64,000 nt of DNA from NCBI RefSeq assembly GCF_036017065.1, contig NZ_JAYXHR010000003.1, forward strand, positions 310,001-374,000, read 5' to 3'. Positions 34,098 to 43,435 of the stretch are shown in pieces; positions within the stretch are counted from its first letter, which is position 1, and the number at the start of each line of letters is the position of its first letter. A model generated the notes under the pieces. The model did not search any database, was not told the origin of the DNA, and worked only from the letters and a program-made list of their open reading frames with translations. The DNA is from Uliginosibacterium sp036017065. Its GTDB lineage: Bacteria > Pseudomonadota > Gammaproteobacteria > Burkholderiales > Rhodocyclaceae. Made by a program: the position numbers and the translations under genes.

Positions 34098-36668
34098 TCA
34101 GGGCGTGGGATTCCAGCCCGCGCCTGAATTGAAGGCCGAGAACACCGCTGCGCGCGTGTCGAACGCCGTGGCTTCCCCCGTGTTCAGCGTACGTGCCACG
34201 GTGGAGCGACCGCTGATGTCGAGCGGGGAGTTGTCCAGCTTGGTGCTGCCGTACTCCTTCCAGCCGCTCGTGGCGGTTGCCGTACCCGGGTTGGGCACCG
34301 GGCTGGTGGGTTGCCAGCCGGCGGCGGCGATGTGGGCATCCATCTTCACGTTCACGTAGGTGACGTTGTCGAAGCTGCCGTTGCCGGCGCTGCGGCCCAG
34401 CACGGTGGCGCCGTCCGGCACCGCCGGCTCGCGGGTCAGCGAGCTGTTGAGGAACACGTAACCCTTGTCGCTGGCGGAGGCCACGCGCGCCTGGATGATG
34501 TAGCCACCCTTGAGCGCATCGGTGGAATCCACGCGGGTGCGGATCTCGCTGTTCTCGAACAGTGCAGCCTTGGCGCTGCCCCAGATGAAGTCCACGTCAC
34601 CGGCGATCAGCGTGTTGTAGAACCAGGCGAAGCCGTTGGTCTGGATCGTGTCCTGCCGGCTGATGAAGTTGGCGTTCTTGGCGACCAGGCGCTTGGCTGC
34701 ACTGTTGTAGTACAGCACCTCGGCCTGGCCGGCCACACCGATCACCTTGAGGTGGGTGTTCTCCATCGTCAGGGTGTCCAGCGTCAGCAGGTCGGCGTCC
34801 TCGATCAGGAACAGCGAACGACCACCGCCGGCGGTGACCGTTGCCGTCGTGCTGCCGGCACCCGAACCGGTGTTGCGCGAGTCGTAGTTCTCCGCCGCGA
34901 TGACGGTGCCGCTGCGGCTCTGGCCACGGATCGTGACGTTGTCGCGACCGCGCAGGTACAGCAGTTCGTTGTAGGTGCCGTCGTTCACGTTGATGGTGGC
35001 GGCCGTTGCGGGCGCACCGTTGGCCATCACGTAGTTGAGCGCACCCTGCACGCTGCGGAAATCCGCGCTGCTGCCGTCGTCATCCACCAGGACGGTGGCG
35101 AGGCCGGCCGTCGGTGCTGCGCGGGTGGTGAAGCTCCAGCCGGTGGTCTTGCCGACGCCGGTGAAGGCCGTGCCGTTCAGGGTCACGCTGTTGGTCACCA
35201 CGTCGCCGGCCACTGCCACGTAGTACTGCGTGTTGTACGCCAGCTTGTTCATGTGCGGACGCACCAGCAGCTTGTTGCCGGACACGCGCACCAGCGGGGT
35301 GGCGACACCACGGTAGTAGTTGCCGACGGCCGGGCCGATGGTGTTGGCTTCGCCGGTCAGCTTGATGGTGTCCACCAGGCTGTCGTCGCTGGACTTGAAG
35401 ATCCGCACCGAACCATTGCTGCCGATGGTGGGCGGGCTGTCGAAGGTCAGTGCCAGCGTCTCGTCCACATAGGCGCCCGTGCTGGCTGCGGCGGGAACCG
35501 TCTTGCCGGCAAAGCCGGAGTAGGTCGCCGTCGGCATCACGAAGGCCGGCGAGATGGTGGCGCTCACGGACTTGGTCAGCGAGGCCTTGGAGCCGCTGGT
35601 GAAGGTGACCGTGGCCGAGCCTGCGCCCACTGCCTTCAGCACCGTGGTGCCGCCGGTGGCGTTCGGCGTATTGGTGACGGCGATGACCGAGGGATTGCTC
35701 GACACGGCGGTATAAGTGTCCACCGTGGTGTCGGACTTGGTCGCCGTGACCGCGATGCTGCGATCGGCGTCGCCGACCTCCGCGATCCAGGTGGTGTTCG
35801 GCGAGACCGACAGCAGCACCGGCTTGATGGTGGCATCTCCCACCACGATGTCATCGATGGCGAAGGAACGGTTGTCCAGCCAGATGCCGATCTTGCCGGC
35901 TGCGCTGTTGCTGGTATCCACCTGGGTGCCGACCAGTTCGTCGTCGATGTACAGCGTCATGCTGGAGCCGACCATTTCCAGGCGCAGCTTGTACCAGACG
36001 TCGTTGAGGATCACGCGGTTGGGCGAGAACTGCTTGGTGCGGTTCCAGCCGCCAGCCGTCGTGGCCTTGTGGAACTCCACCTTGGAACTGGCGCTGTTCT
36101 GCACGTTCAGGCAGCCGCCGTTCCAGTTGTTCGGGTCGACGTAGCGACCCAGCAGGCAGATGTACTTGTTGGTGGTGGAATTGTTGATCGGCTTGATGCG
36201 CGCTTCGACGTAGTAGTCGGCGGTGGCGCGGCCGGTCACGCCGGTGAAGGCGGCATCGGTCACGACCGCCACGACCCCCTTGCTGCTGCCGGCGTCGTAC
36301 TGGAAGGAGGTGTTGGTGCCGTCCTGCGGGAAGCTGATCGTGCCGTTGGCGGTGCCGATGGACGTGGCGCCACCGCTGGGCAGCGTGGTCCACTTGGCCG
36401 ACGTGCCAGACTGGAAGTCCTCGCAGAACCATTCGGTTCCGGAGCAGGTGAAGGTCACGCCACCCGACGAGGACGAAGAGGACGAGGAGCTCGAGGAGCC
36501 CGCCCCGGAGGAGCTTGAACTCGACGCAGCGACGCCGCCGGAACTGGAACTGGAACCCGTGGCGCCGCCGCCAGTGGCAGGCGCTGGATCGCTACCACCT
36601 CCGCAGGCAACCAGGAACGGCAGAAGGGCCGCGAGCATCGTGCCGCGGACCAGTGACTTCGGTCTCAT
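34098..36668 (-). CDS. Lipoprotein pectinesterase with poly-serine linker
   Basis: The 856-residue protein begins with a lipoprotein signal (lipobox LVAC, Cys22) and a 45-residue poly-Ser/Gly linker like those of Cellvibrio and Saccharophagus polysaccharide-degrading enzymes. A laminin-G/concanavalin-like domain (about 75-275, with TWIAEVGD leading to a BIG2-like domain to about 370), a second Ig-like domain, and a C-terminal CE8 pectin methylesterase beta-helix (about 545-856) follow. The CE8 motifs QDTIQT and GDVDFIWGSA with the catalytic Asp residues are present; the usual LGRPW is changed to LGRSA. It demethylates pectin at the cell surface. No other pectin gene is seen nearby. Confidence 0.87.
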   Translation of the reverse strand: MRPKSLVRGTMLAALLPFLVACGGGSDPAPATGGGATGSSSSSGGVAASSSSSSGAGSSSSSSSSSSSGGVTFTCSGTEWFCEDFQSGTSAKWTTLPSGGATSIGTANGTISFPQDGTNTSFQYDAGSSKGVVAVVTDAAFTGVTGRATADYYVEARIKPINNSTTNKYICLLGRYVDPNNWNGGCLNVQNSASSKVEFHKATTAGGWNRTKQFSPNRVILNDVWYKLRLEMVGSSMTLYIDDELVGTQVDTSNSAAGKIGIWLDNRSFAIDDIVVGDATIKPVLLSVSPNTTWIAEVGDADRSIAVTATKSDTTVDTYTAVSSNPSVIAVTNTPNATGGTTVLKAVGAGSATVTFTSGSKASLTKSVSATISPAFVMPTATYSGFAGKTVPAAASTGAYVDETLALTFDSPPTIGSNGSVRIFKSSDDSLVDTIKLTGEANTIGPAVGNYYRGVATPLVRVSGNKLLVRPHMNKLAYNTQYYVAVAGDVVTNSVTLNGTAFTGVGKTTGWSFTTRAAPTAGLATVLVDDDGSSADFRSVQGALNYVMANGAPATAATINVNDGTYNELLYLRGRDNVTIRGQSRSGTVIAAENYDSRNTGSGAGSTTATVTAGGGRSLFLIEDADLLTLDTLTMENTHLKVIGVAGQAEVLYYNSAAKRLVAKNANFISRQDTIQTNGFAWFYNTLIAGDVDFIWGSAKAALFENSEIRTRVDSTDALKGGYIIQARVASASDKGYVFLNSSLTREPAVPDGATVLGRSAGNGSFDNVTYVNVKMDAHIAAAGWQPTSPVPNPGTATATSGWKEYGSTKLDNSPLDISGRSTVARTLNTGEATAFDTRAAVFSAFNSGAGWNPTP

Positions 36669-37077
36669 ACATCCTCCTCTGGTGAACGTCTGTAGCCACC
36701 GGATCCGGGTGGGGGCAGGCGAGGCGTTCTCTGCGGGACGCTCGTGCCGTCTGTTGCGGCTGGGGGATGCCTGCTTCCGGTCAGGGGCTACGGAAAAGCG
36801 GAGGGGATGCTAATGGTCTGCACTTAGAAAGTACGACAAACAAAAAAATATAGATTCGATGTGCGTACGCAGCAGCCGTGCTCTTACTAAAGGCCTAGAT
36901 GTCTTCTGTGGGGTCGAAGCGGGAATGGCTTGGTTTGCAGGGGTTATGGCGCGGCGGGGGCGATCCGCCACAAGGCATGACGCACGAATCCCGCCGCTAG
37001 TGCACCTTATGTGTTGCGGCGCAAAAAAACCTGTGTTTGTTTTGTTGTCGGCGCAATTGAGCCGATGGCGTGGGGGG
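36669..37077. other. Intergenic region with an AT-rich stretch
   Basis: This 409-bp gap between the pectinesterase start and the ketoacyl synthase stop is visibly richer in A and T than its surroundings around 36826-36860 (a run of As followed by TATAGATTC). It should hold the pectinesterase promoter, but no clear -35/-10 pair could be fixed. No ORF or terminator was recognised. Confidence 0.5.
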
Positions 37078-38193
37078 CTATCTCTTTCTCAGGACGGCGC
37101 TGCCCACCGAATAACCGGCCCCGAAGGAGCAGATGACGCCGACGTCGCCACCCGCCAGATCGCTGCGATGCTCGTGGAAGGCGATGACCGAGCCGGCGGA
37201 GGCAGTGTTGGCGTAGCGGTCGAGGATGACCGGGGACTCGTCCATCGTCGCATCCCGGCCCAGCAGGCGTTTGCCGATCAACTGGTTCATGCCGATGTTG
37301 GCCTGGTGCAGCCAGAAGCGGCGCACGTCGCCGGCTTGCAGCGCCAGGCTGGCGAGGTGGTTCTCGATATGCGCGGCGGCAATCGGCACCACTTCCTTGA
37401 AGACCTTGCGGCCTTCCTGCCGGAACAGCTTGTCGCGCGCGGCGGGGTCGCCGTCCTCGCTGCGGTTCAGGAAACCGAAGTTGTTGCGGATGTTGTTCGA
37501 GAACTGGGTGGCGAGCTTCGTGCCGAGTACCTGCCAGCCGCTGGCTTGGCCTTCGTCGCGTTCGACCAGGATCGCGGTGGCGACGTCGCCGAAGATGAAA
37601 TGGCAGTCGCGGTCGCGCCATTCCAGGTGGGGGGAGGTGATCTCGGGATTGACGATCAGCACGCAGCGCGCGCTGCCCGCGCGCACCGCGTTGGTCGCGT
37701 ACTCCAGCGCGAAGGTGGCGGAGGAGCAGGCCACGTTCATGTCGAAGGCATGGCCGCCGGCGCCCAGCGCGTGCTGGATTTCCACCGCCATCGCCGGGTA
37801 CATCCGCTGGTGGGCGGAGCAGGCGCACAGCACGGCGTCCACCTCGCTGCCTTCGCGGCCGGCCTGTGCCAGGGCCTGCCGGGCGGCGGCAACTGCGAAT
37901 TCGGCCTGCAGTGACAGCGCGTCGTCCGCGCGCGCGGCGATGCGCGGAAACATCCTCGCGGGGTCCAACAGGCCGCTCTTGTCGGCAACGAAGCGCTGGC
38001 GGATACCGGATGCCTTTTCGATGAACTCGGCGCTGGACGGTTGCAGGGCCGTGACCGTACCACCGGCGATGGCGTCTGCGTGGGCGGCGTTGTGGCGCGC
38101 CACGTAGTCGTTGAAGGCGACCACCAGCTCTTCGTTGGTGATGCGTTCGGCGGGCGAATGCACGCCGGTGCCGGTGATGAGGGCGTCGAACAT
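37078..38193 (-). CDS. Beta-ketoacyl-ACP synthase III family protein
   Basis: The 371-residue protein has a FabH-type thiolase fold with the triad Cys (FDMNVACSSATFALEY), His (WLHQANIGMN) and Asn (DRYANTASAGS). It condenses an acyl-CoA or acyl-ACP with malonyl-ACP. It is longer than E. coli FabH (317) and resembles the group of Pseudomonas PA3286, which channels medium-chain acyl-CoA into fatty acid synthesis; this is a family-level inference. It stands alone, with no acyl carrier protein or other lipid genes nearby. Confidence 0.9.
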   Translation of the reverse strand: MFDALITGTGVHSPAERITNEELVVAFNDYVARHNAAHADAIAGGTVTALQPSSAEFIEKASGIRQRFVADKSGLLDPARMFPRIAARADDALSLQAEFAVAAARQALAQAGREGSEVDAVLCACSAHQRMYPAMAVEIQHALGAGGHAFDMNVACSSATFALEYATNAVRAGSARCVLIVNPEITSPHLEWRDRDCHFIFGDVATAILVERDEGQASGWQVLGTKLATQFSNNIRNNFGFLNRSEDGDPAARDKLFRQEGRKVFKEVVPIAAAHIENHLASLALQAGDVRRFWLHQANIGMNQLIGKRLLGRDATMDESPVILDRYANTASAGSVIAFHEHRSDLAGGDVGVICSFGAGYSVGSAVLRKR

Positions 38194-38359
38194 GGGTTTT
38201 CCTGTGCCGCGGAGACGCTACACGCTAGCACAGCGTCGCGTGCGGACGCAGTGGGACTTCCCTCGCCAGCACGGGCACGCAGGTGTCATCGGCCTGCATG
38301 GCGGCCGGTCGCTCAGCCGCGCGGCTTCCGTGCCGCGTGTCGCGGCCCGGGGGCCAGGG

Positions 38360-39244
38360 TCAGGGTTCGATGCGCTGCCAGGACTTGTCGGGATCGAAGC
38401 GGGTCATCGCCGTGGCGACGCGTCCGGTCGACGGGCCGAGGTCGCGCTCGTACACCACGCCGTCCTGGTTCACGATGAAGCTCATCACGCCGGTGACGCC
38501 GTACTGCACCGGCCAGGCGACCAGTGCGAAGCCGCTGAGCAGACGCTTGCCGATGAGGTAGCTGCGGGCTCCGCCCGGGGCGGCCGCACCCTGGGCTTCC
38601 AGGATCCTGAATCGATAGCCGTGGTAGCCGGCGCCTTGTTGCCGCGGCAGGAATGCCTCCCCGAGCGGGCTGTCGTTGCCTTGGGCGGCGGCCCAGATCA
38701 GGCCGTCGCGCTTGCCCGGCGTGCTCAGCAGCTTGCGTGCGTACTCCAGCACGCCGTCGCCGTTGCGATCCTGCGCGGCGTACTCGAGCTGGGCGTCGAC
38801 ATAGGCCAGCGAGGCCTGCATCGCGGCCAGTTCGTTGGCGCCGATGCGGCGGGTGGCAATTTCCTTGCGGGCGGCGACAGGGTCGAAGCGCCAGCCGTCT
38901 CCGGCGCGGACCAGCGGGATGGGCAGGGCCCATTCGTCACGCCCGACGACGACGGTGCCGCGGCCCTCGGCCTGCACGACCTTGCGCGACTGCGCGGCTT
39001 TCTCGAGGAAGAGTGTGCGGGCGGTGCCGCCACGGCTGGGCGTGGGCAACAGGCGCTGCCAGTCCTTGCCGAGGACGTGTCCCAACGCCGCATCATCGTG
39101 GGTGGCCAATGCGCCAACCAGCGCGTCGGTGGCCGCCTCGGGGCTGGGGTAGCTGGCTTGTGCCAGGGCCTGTGCGCTGGTCAGCGCGCACAGCATGGAC
39201 AGAGCGGCGACCAGCAGCCGCTGCATGCAAACCGGATGCTTCAT
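38360..39244 (-). CDS. DUF2950 family secreted protein
   Basis: The start at 39244 (MKHPVCMQRLLVAALSMLCA) has GGGAG 8 nt upstream; an ATG 5 codons earlier is too close to it or has none. The 294-residue product has a signal peptide (cleavage near AQALA-QAS) and the DUF2950 body (GDGVLEYARKLLSTPGKRDG, AAPGGARSYLIGKRLLSGFA, VMSFIVNQDGVVYERDLG). It begins 12 bp from the DUF3300 stop, and DUF2950 and DUF3300 genes are commonly paired. Function is unknown; it is probably periplasmic. Confidence 0.88.
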   Translation of the reverse strand: MKHPVCMQRLLVAALSMLCALTSAQALAQASYPSPEAATDALVGALATHDDAALGHVLGKDWQRLLPTPSRGGTARTLFLEKAAQSRKVVQAEGRGTVVVGRDEWALPIPLVRAGDGWRFDPVAARKEIATRRIGANELAAMQASLAYVDAQLEYAAQDRNGDGVLEYARKLLSTPGKRDGLIWAAAQGNDSPLGEAFLPRQQGAGYHGYRFRILEAQGAAAPGGARSYLIGKRLLSGFALVAWPVQYGVTGVMSFIVNQDGVVYERDLGPSTGRVATAMTRFDPDKSWQRIEP

Positions 39245-39255
39245 CGTCATCTCCC

Positions 39256-40647
39256 TCAACGCCTGCGTCCGCCACCACCACCGCCGCGCGCGCCACCTCC
39301 GCCGAAGCCACCGCTGCGAGCACCCCCGCCGCCGTGAGCGCCGCCGAAGCCGCCACCGCCGTGCTGTGACATCGAATTGCGTGCGGCCTGTCCGCGGTCG
39401 GAAGCCGCGCGGGAATTGTGGTCGCCGATATGCGATAGCGCGTTGTCGCGGGAGCCGCCCGAGCCGCGGTCGAAACCACCCGAGTCGCCACGGCCCGAGT
39501 CGAAGCGGTCGCCACCCCCGCCGAGGCGGTCACCGCCACCTGCTGCGCGGTCGGACGCACCAGGCCGTTCGCCGGCGCGGTCCCGGCTGGCATCACGCGG
39601 ATGGTCGCGCGTGGCGGCCGGTTCGAAGCCGCGTTGCTGCAGGGCGTCGTTGGCGCGGGCACGCTGGTCGTCGCGGCCATCCTTGCCGCGATAGGCCTCG
39701 CGGCTGTCACGACCGGCCGGGCCCTTGTTGCCGAACTGCTCCCGGCTGCGCTGGTCGCGATACGGCACGTTGCCGCGACGCTCCGGGTTGTGCTTGAAGC
39801 CGGTGTTGCCGATGTCCAGCTTCTTGTTGACGTTGATGTTGTTGAACTTGTTGACGTTGATGTTCACGTCGCCATGGCCCCAGTTGAAGCCACCCCACAG
39901 GCCGTTGCTGATGCCGACGATGGCGGCCCCCCACACCATGCCGGCGACGAAGCCGCCGGTGGGGTAGTAGTAGGGGGGTGGCGGCCAGTAATACGGCGGG
40001 TAGCTGGGCCACCACCACGAGCCGTACACCACGGTGGGCTGGTACACCGGCACGTACACGCTTTGCGGCTGGGCGGGTTCGACGACGATGACCTGATTGC
40101 TGCCCTCGGTCTGCGTGGAGACTTTCTGGTGTTCGTTCGATTTCAGGTTGCCGGCTTCCTCCGCCTTCTTGCGCAGGAACTGCACGCGGTCCATGACGCG
40201 GCCCGGATCGGCCAGGAAGGCGTCGCCCAGGTTCTGCACGTCGTCGGGCTTGGCGCCCATCATCGACAGGACTTGCGGAAAGGCCACCAGCGACTGCACC
40301 GACGGTTCCCAGGATTCGTTTTCCACCTTCTTCACGGCGGCGTCACCCTTGTCGTCGGGATGCGCCTTGGACCATTCGACCGCGGCCTTCACGTCGGCGG
40401 GGTAGGTCGAGGCCATCAGGACCTGCGACAGCAGCGCATCCGGGTAGAGGGCGATCGGCGCCAGCATCTGGTCGAGCTGGGCATCGGAGAACGTCGGGGA
40501 ACTGCTTGCCGGTGGGTTGCCGGTTTGCTGGGCGTAGGCACTGCAGCCGACGCAGATTGCCAGGATGGCGAACAGCTGGCGGAACACGCCAGGCCACCAG
40601 GCGTGTGTGGTCGGCAAGCGTGAGAAAGCGGAAGAACCCGGGCCCAT
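39256..40647 (-). CDS. DUF3300 family protein with Gly-rich tail
   Basis: The start at 40647 has AGGAG 8 nt upstream. The 463-residue product has a signal peptide (FRQLFAILAICVGCSAYAQQ), the DUF3300 domain (LDQMLAPIALYPDALLSQVL, MASTYPADVKAAVEWSKAH, MGAKPDDVQNLGDAFL), a Tyr/Pro/Trp-rich segment with a short membrane-like stretch (GGFVAGMVWGAAIVGISNGL), an Asn-rich segment (VNINVNKFNNINVNKK) and a long Arg/Asp/Gly-rich tail ending in GGGGGRRR. Function is unknown. It is co-transcribed with the DUF2950 gene. Confidence 0.88.
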   Translation of the reverse strand: MGPGSSAFSRLPTTHAWWPGVFRQLFAILAICVGCSAYAQQTGNPPASSSPTFSDAQLDQMLAPIALYPDALLSQVLMASTYPADVKAAVEWSKAHPDDKGDAAVKKVENESWEPSVQSLVAFPQVLSMMGAKPDDVQNLGDAFLADPGRVMDRVQFLRKKAEEAGNLKSNEHQKVSTQTEGSNQVIVVEPAQPQSVYVPVYQPTVVYGSWWWPSYPPYYWPPPPYYYPTGGFVAGMVWGAAIVGISNGLWGGFNWGHGDVNINVNKFNNINVNKKLDIGNTGFKHNPERRGNVPYRDQRSREQFGNKGPAGRDSREAYRGKDGRDDQRARANDALQQRGFEPAATRDHPRDASRDRAGERPGASDRAAGGGDRLGGGGDRFDSGRGDSGGFDRGSGGSRDNALSHIGDHNSRAASDRGQAARNSMSQHGGGGFGGAHGGGGARSGGFGGGGARGGGGGGRRR

Positions 40648-40915
40648 TGGCGACTCCTGCATTCCGTGGGCGCGTCTGCCGCCGGGTTGCCGGCGTCATG
40701 TCAGGCGCGCGTTCAGAAAACTGATGCCCTTTGCATCTCCGCCTGTTCAGGCTGCGGTCGTGCCTCGGGGCGCGGCGAACTTCGTCAATGCTTTGTCATT
40801 CGTGTTGGGACGAACTTTCCCGTTAGTTATACGCAGGATTTGTGGGAATGGCTACTGGCGGTTTGCGGCCATGCGGCACGACCGATGCCGGCCCCGGCAC
40901 GGCTTCAGGCGGCGT

Positions 40916-42115
40916 TCACGACACGGCACGTACGCGGTACGCCAGCCAGATCGCCAGCATGGTGCCGGCAGTGCTCAGCAGGCCGACCACGGGGAAGCCG
41001 ATCAGCTCGCCCTGCGGGCCGCTGCTCATCATCGCGCCGGCCACGAGGGCGGCCGATCCCGAGGCGAGGTTCTGCGCGGCCGACGTGGCAGCCATCAGAC
41101 GGCCACGCAAGGCCGGGCGTGTCGCACCGGTGGCCAGTGCGGAGGCCGGGATGAAGCGGCCGGACACCAGCACGAAGAACAGCACCGAGATGGCGATCTG
41201 CCACGGCAGGCCCAGCTGCAGGGTGTTCGCCACGATGTTGATCGGCAGCAGGCTGGCGAGCGCCAGCAGCGACAGCACATGCGCGTGACGATGGCGGTCG
41301 GTCTGCTGGCCGATCCATGGCCGGGTCACCAGCGTGGCCGCCCCCCCGGCGAGGTAGATCCAGATGAGGTCGACGGGCGCCAGCCCGATGTTGGCGACCA
41401 TCGACGGCGCGATGTACGGAATGATCAGGAAGCCGCTGAACATCACCGTCGCGGACATGGCCAGGGACCACAGGTGGTTGCGCTCGCGCAGCAACTCGGC
41501 GTAGCTCGCGAAGAAGCCGGTCGGCGCGGCCGACAGATGTCCGCGCACATGCGGCACCACGCGCGCGGCCACGACCCATACGAGCGCGCAGAGCACCGCG
41601 AGCACCACGAACGGAGCGCGCCAGCCCAGGTGATTGGCGACGATCAGCCCGAGCGGGACGCCGGCTACCGTCGCCAGCGAGAAGCCCAGCATCACCAGGC
41701 CCATCGCGCGGCCGCGCCGTGCCGGCGGAATCACGTCGCCGACGATGGAAAGGGTGATCGAGCCCAGCACGCCGCCGAACAGGCCCGCCACCGCGCGGGC
41801 CACCAGCATCATATGGTAGCCCTGCGCCAGTGCACAGCCCAGCGTCGCGACCGTGAGGCCGACGTAGGTGGCAAGCAGCGCGGTGCGCCGGTCGAAGCGG
41901 TCCGCCAGCGACGCGGCCAGCAACGAGGACGCGCCGGCAGCGAACGAGTAGGCCGAGACCAGCAGGCCGAAGGCCGTGGTGTCGATGCGCAGCTCGCCCA
42001 TCAGGATGGAGGACAGCGGCATCATGATCATGAAATCCACGATGACGGTGAGCTGGACCAGCATCAGGATGATGAGGAGGGCCCGCTCGCGGGCTTCGGA
42101 CAACGGAGGGTTCAT
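40916..42115 (-). CDS. MFS transporter (drug:H+ antiporter-1 like)
   Basis: The 399-residue protein has about 12 predicted membrane helices and the major-facilitator motif around LADRFDRRTALLATYVGL in the loop after helix 2. It resembles DHA1-type exporters. Substrate is unknown. The start lies only 28 bp after a strong terminator of the dnaJ transcript (42143-42166), leaving little room for a promoter of its own, so expression may depend on read-through. The gene reads on the same strand as dnaJ. Confidence 0.9.
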   Translation of the reverse strand: MNPPLSEARERALLIILMLVQLTVIVDFMIMMPLSSILMGELRIDTTAFGLLVSAYSFAAGASSLLAASLADRFDRRTALLATYVGLTVATLGCALAQGYHMMLVARAVAGLFGGVLGSITLSIVGDVIPPARRGRAMGLVMLGFSLATVAGVPLGLIVANHLGWRAPFVVLAVLCALVWVVAARVVPHVRGHLSAAPTGFFASYAELLRERNHLWSLAMSATVMFSGFLIIPYIAPSMVANIGLAPVDLIWIYLAGGAATLVTRPWIGQQTDRHRHAHVLSLLALASLLPINIVANTLQLGLPWQIAISVLFFVLVSGRFIPASALATGATRPALRGRLMAATSAAQNLASGSAALVAGAMMSSGPQGELIGFPVVGLLSTAGTMLAIWLAYRVRAVS

Positions 42116-42142
42116 GCTGCGCGGGTGATGCGGAAAAGAAAC

Positions 42143-42166
42143 GGGCCGTCCGACGATGGACGGCCC
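42143..42166 (-). terminator. Rho-independent terminator of the dnaK-dnaJ transcript
   Basis: A perfect 9-bp GC-rich stem (42143-42151 with 42158-42166, 6-nt loop) lies about 100 bp after the dnaJ stop and continues on the minus strand into TTTCTTTT. It also sits just before the MFS gene start. Confidence 0.85.
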
Positions 42167-42268
42167 GAGAGGATGATTCTAGCGCCTGCGTGTGGCCGCC
42201 AGATTGCGGCCGCGCCATAAGCGGTATGGCGGGTCGGCGGCGCCCTGACGGCGATCAACCGAAGACGA

Positions 42269-43402
42269 TCAATCGAAAAAATCCCGCACCTTGTCCATCC
42301 AGGATTTTTCGCGCGGGTTCTGCGAGCCTTCGCCGCGGCCGATCTCCTCGAATTCGCGCAGCAGCTCCTTCTGTCGCGACGTGAGGTTGACCGGCGTCTC
42401 CACGACGACGTGGCAGTGCAGGTCGCCGAAGTGGCCGGAGCGCACGTTCTTGATGCCCTTGCCACGCAGGCGGAACACCTTGCCGCTCTGCGTCTCGGCC
42501 GGAATCTTGATGGCCGCCATGCCGTCCAGCGTCGGGATCTGCACCTCGCCGCCCAGCGCCGCAGTGGCGAAGCCGATCGGCATCTCGCAATGCAGGTCGT
42601 CGTTGTCGCGCTGGAACACCGCGTGCTGCTTGATGTGGATCTCGACGAACAGGTCGCCCGCAGGCCCGCCGTTCACCCCCGCCTCGCCGAAACCGGCGTG
42701 GCGCAGGCGCATGCCGTCGTCGATGCCGGCGGGGATCTTCACTTCCAGCGTCTTCTGCTTCTTGGTACGGCCGGCGCCGTGGCAGGTGCCGCAGGGGTCG
42801 CTGATGATGTGGCCCGAGCCCTGGCACTTCGGACAGGTCTGCTGGATCGAGAAGAAGCCTTGCTGGATGCGCACCTGGCCGCGACCGCCGCAGGTGCCGC
42901 AGGTCTTCGGCTGGGTGCCGGGCTTGGCGCCGCTGCCGTGGCAGGTCTCGCATTCCTCCATGACCGGGATGCGGATGGTCTTCTCGACGCCGCGCGCCGC
43001 TTCTTCGAGCGAGATTTCCATGTTGTAGCGCAGGTCGGCACCGCGGTAGACGCGCTGCCCGCCACCTCCGCCGCCACCAGCGCGGCCACCGAAGATCTCG
43101 TCGAAGATGCCGCCGAAAGCGCCGGCGAAATCGCCGAAATCCGCGCCGCCCGGGCCGCCGTGACCGCCCGCGTTCGGGTCGACGCCGGCGTGACCATAGC
43201 GGTCGTAGGCCGCGCGCTTCTGGTCGTCGGACAGCATCTCGTAGGCCTCCTTGACCTCCTTGAATTTGTCCTCGGCTTCCTTGCTGTCCGGATTGCGGTC
43301 CGGGTGGAACTTCATCGCGAGCTTGCGATAGGCCTTCTTGATGTCATCGTCGCTGGCGTCGCGATTGACGCCCAGCACTTCGTAGTAATCCCGCTTGGCC
43401 AT
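42269..43402 (-). CDS. dnaJ: Molecular chaperone DnaJ
   Basis: The 377-residue protein has the J domain with HPD (MKFHPDRNP), a Gly-rich region (GRAGGGGGGGQRVYRG), four CxxCxGxG zinc repeats (CETCHGSG, CGTCGGRG, CPKCQGSG, CGTCHGAG) and the C-terminal substrate-binding domain. It stimulates DnaK ATPase and delivers unfolded proteins. The start has no Shine-Dalgarno sequence: the bases before the ATG are TTTCAC repeats and CCCCT. These belong to the left heptamer array of an inserted S23 gene (43407-43434), so dnaJ may be poorly translated or coupled in an unusual way. Confidence 0.97.
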   Translation of the reverse strand: MAKRDYYEVLGVNRDASDDDIKKAYRKLAMKFHPDRNPDSKEAEDKFKEVKEAYEMLSDDQKRAAYDRYGHAGVDPNAGGHGGPGGADFGDFAGAFGGIFDEIFGGRAGGGGGGGQRVYRGADLRYNMEISLEEAARGVEKTIRIPVMEECETCHGSGAKPGTQPKTCGTCGGRGQVRIQQGFFSIQQTCPKCQGSGHIISDPCGTCHGAGRTKKQKTLEVKIPAGIDDGMRLRHAGFGEAGVNGGPAGDLFVEIHIKQHAVFQRDNDDLHCEMPIGFATAALGGEVQIPTLDGMAAIKIPAETQSGKVFRLRGKGIKNVRSGHFGDLHCHVVVETPVNLTSRQKELLREFEEIGRGEGSQNPREKSWMDKVRDFFD

Positions 43403-43406
43403 AGGG

Positions 43407-43434
43407 GTGAAAAGTGAAATGTGAAATGTGAAAC
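43407..43434 (+). repeat. Four-unit GTGAAAN heptamer array, left side of S23 gene
   Basis: GTGAAAN occurs at 43407, 43414, 43421 and 43428, an exact 7-bp period. It lies between the S23 stop and the dnaJ start. The same array is found in inverted orientation on the other side of the gene at 43793-43820. Confidence 0.9.
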
Positions 43435-43435
43435 G

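Noticed and set aside
34311..36518. 735-codon plus-strand open frame
   Set aside because: Antisense to the pectinesterase gene; composition and lack of motifs mark it as a shadow frame.
36463..36570. Run of Glu/Asp-like codons on the plus strand
   Set aside because: It is the complement of the poly-serine linker of the pectinesterase and not a separate feature.
37018..37066. Repeated TGCGCC near the end of the ketoacyl synthase gene
   Set aside because: The copies are direct repeats, not an inverted repeat, so no terminator hairpin forms.
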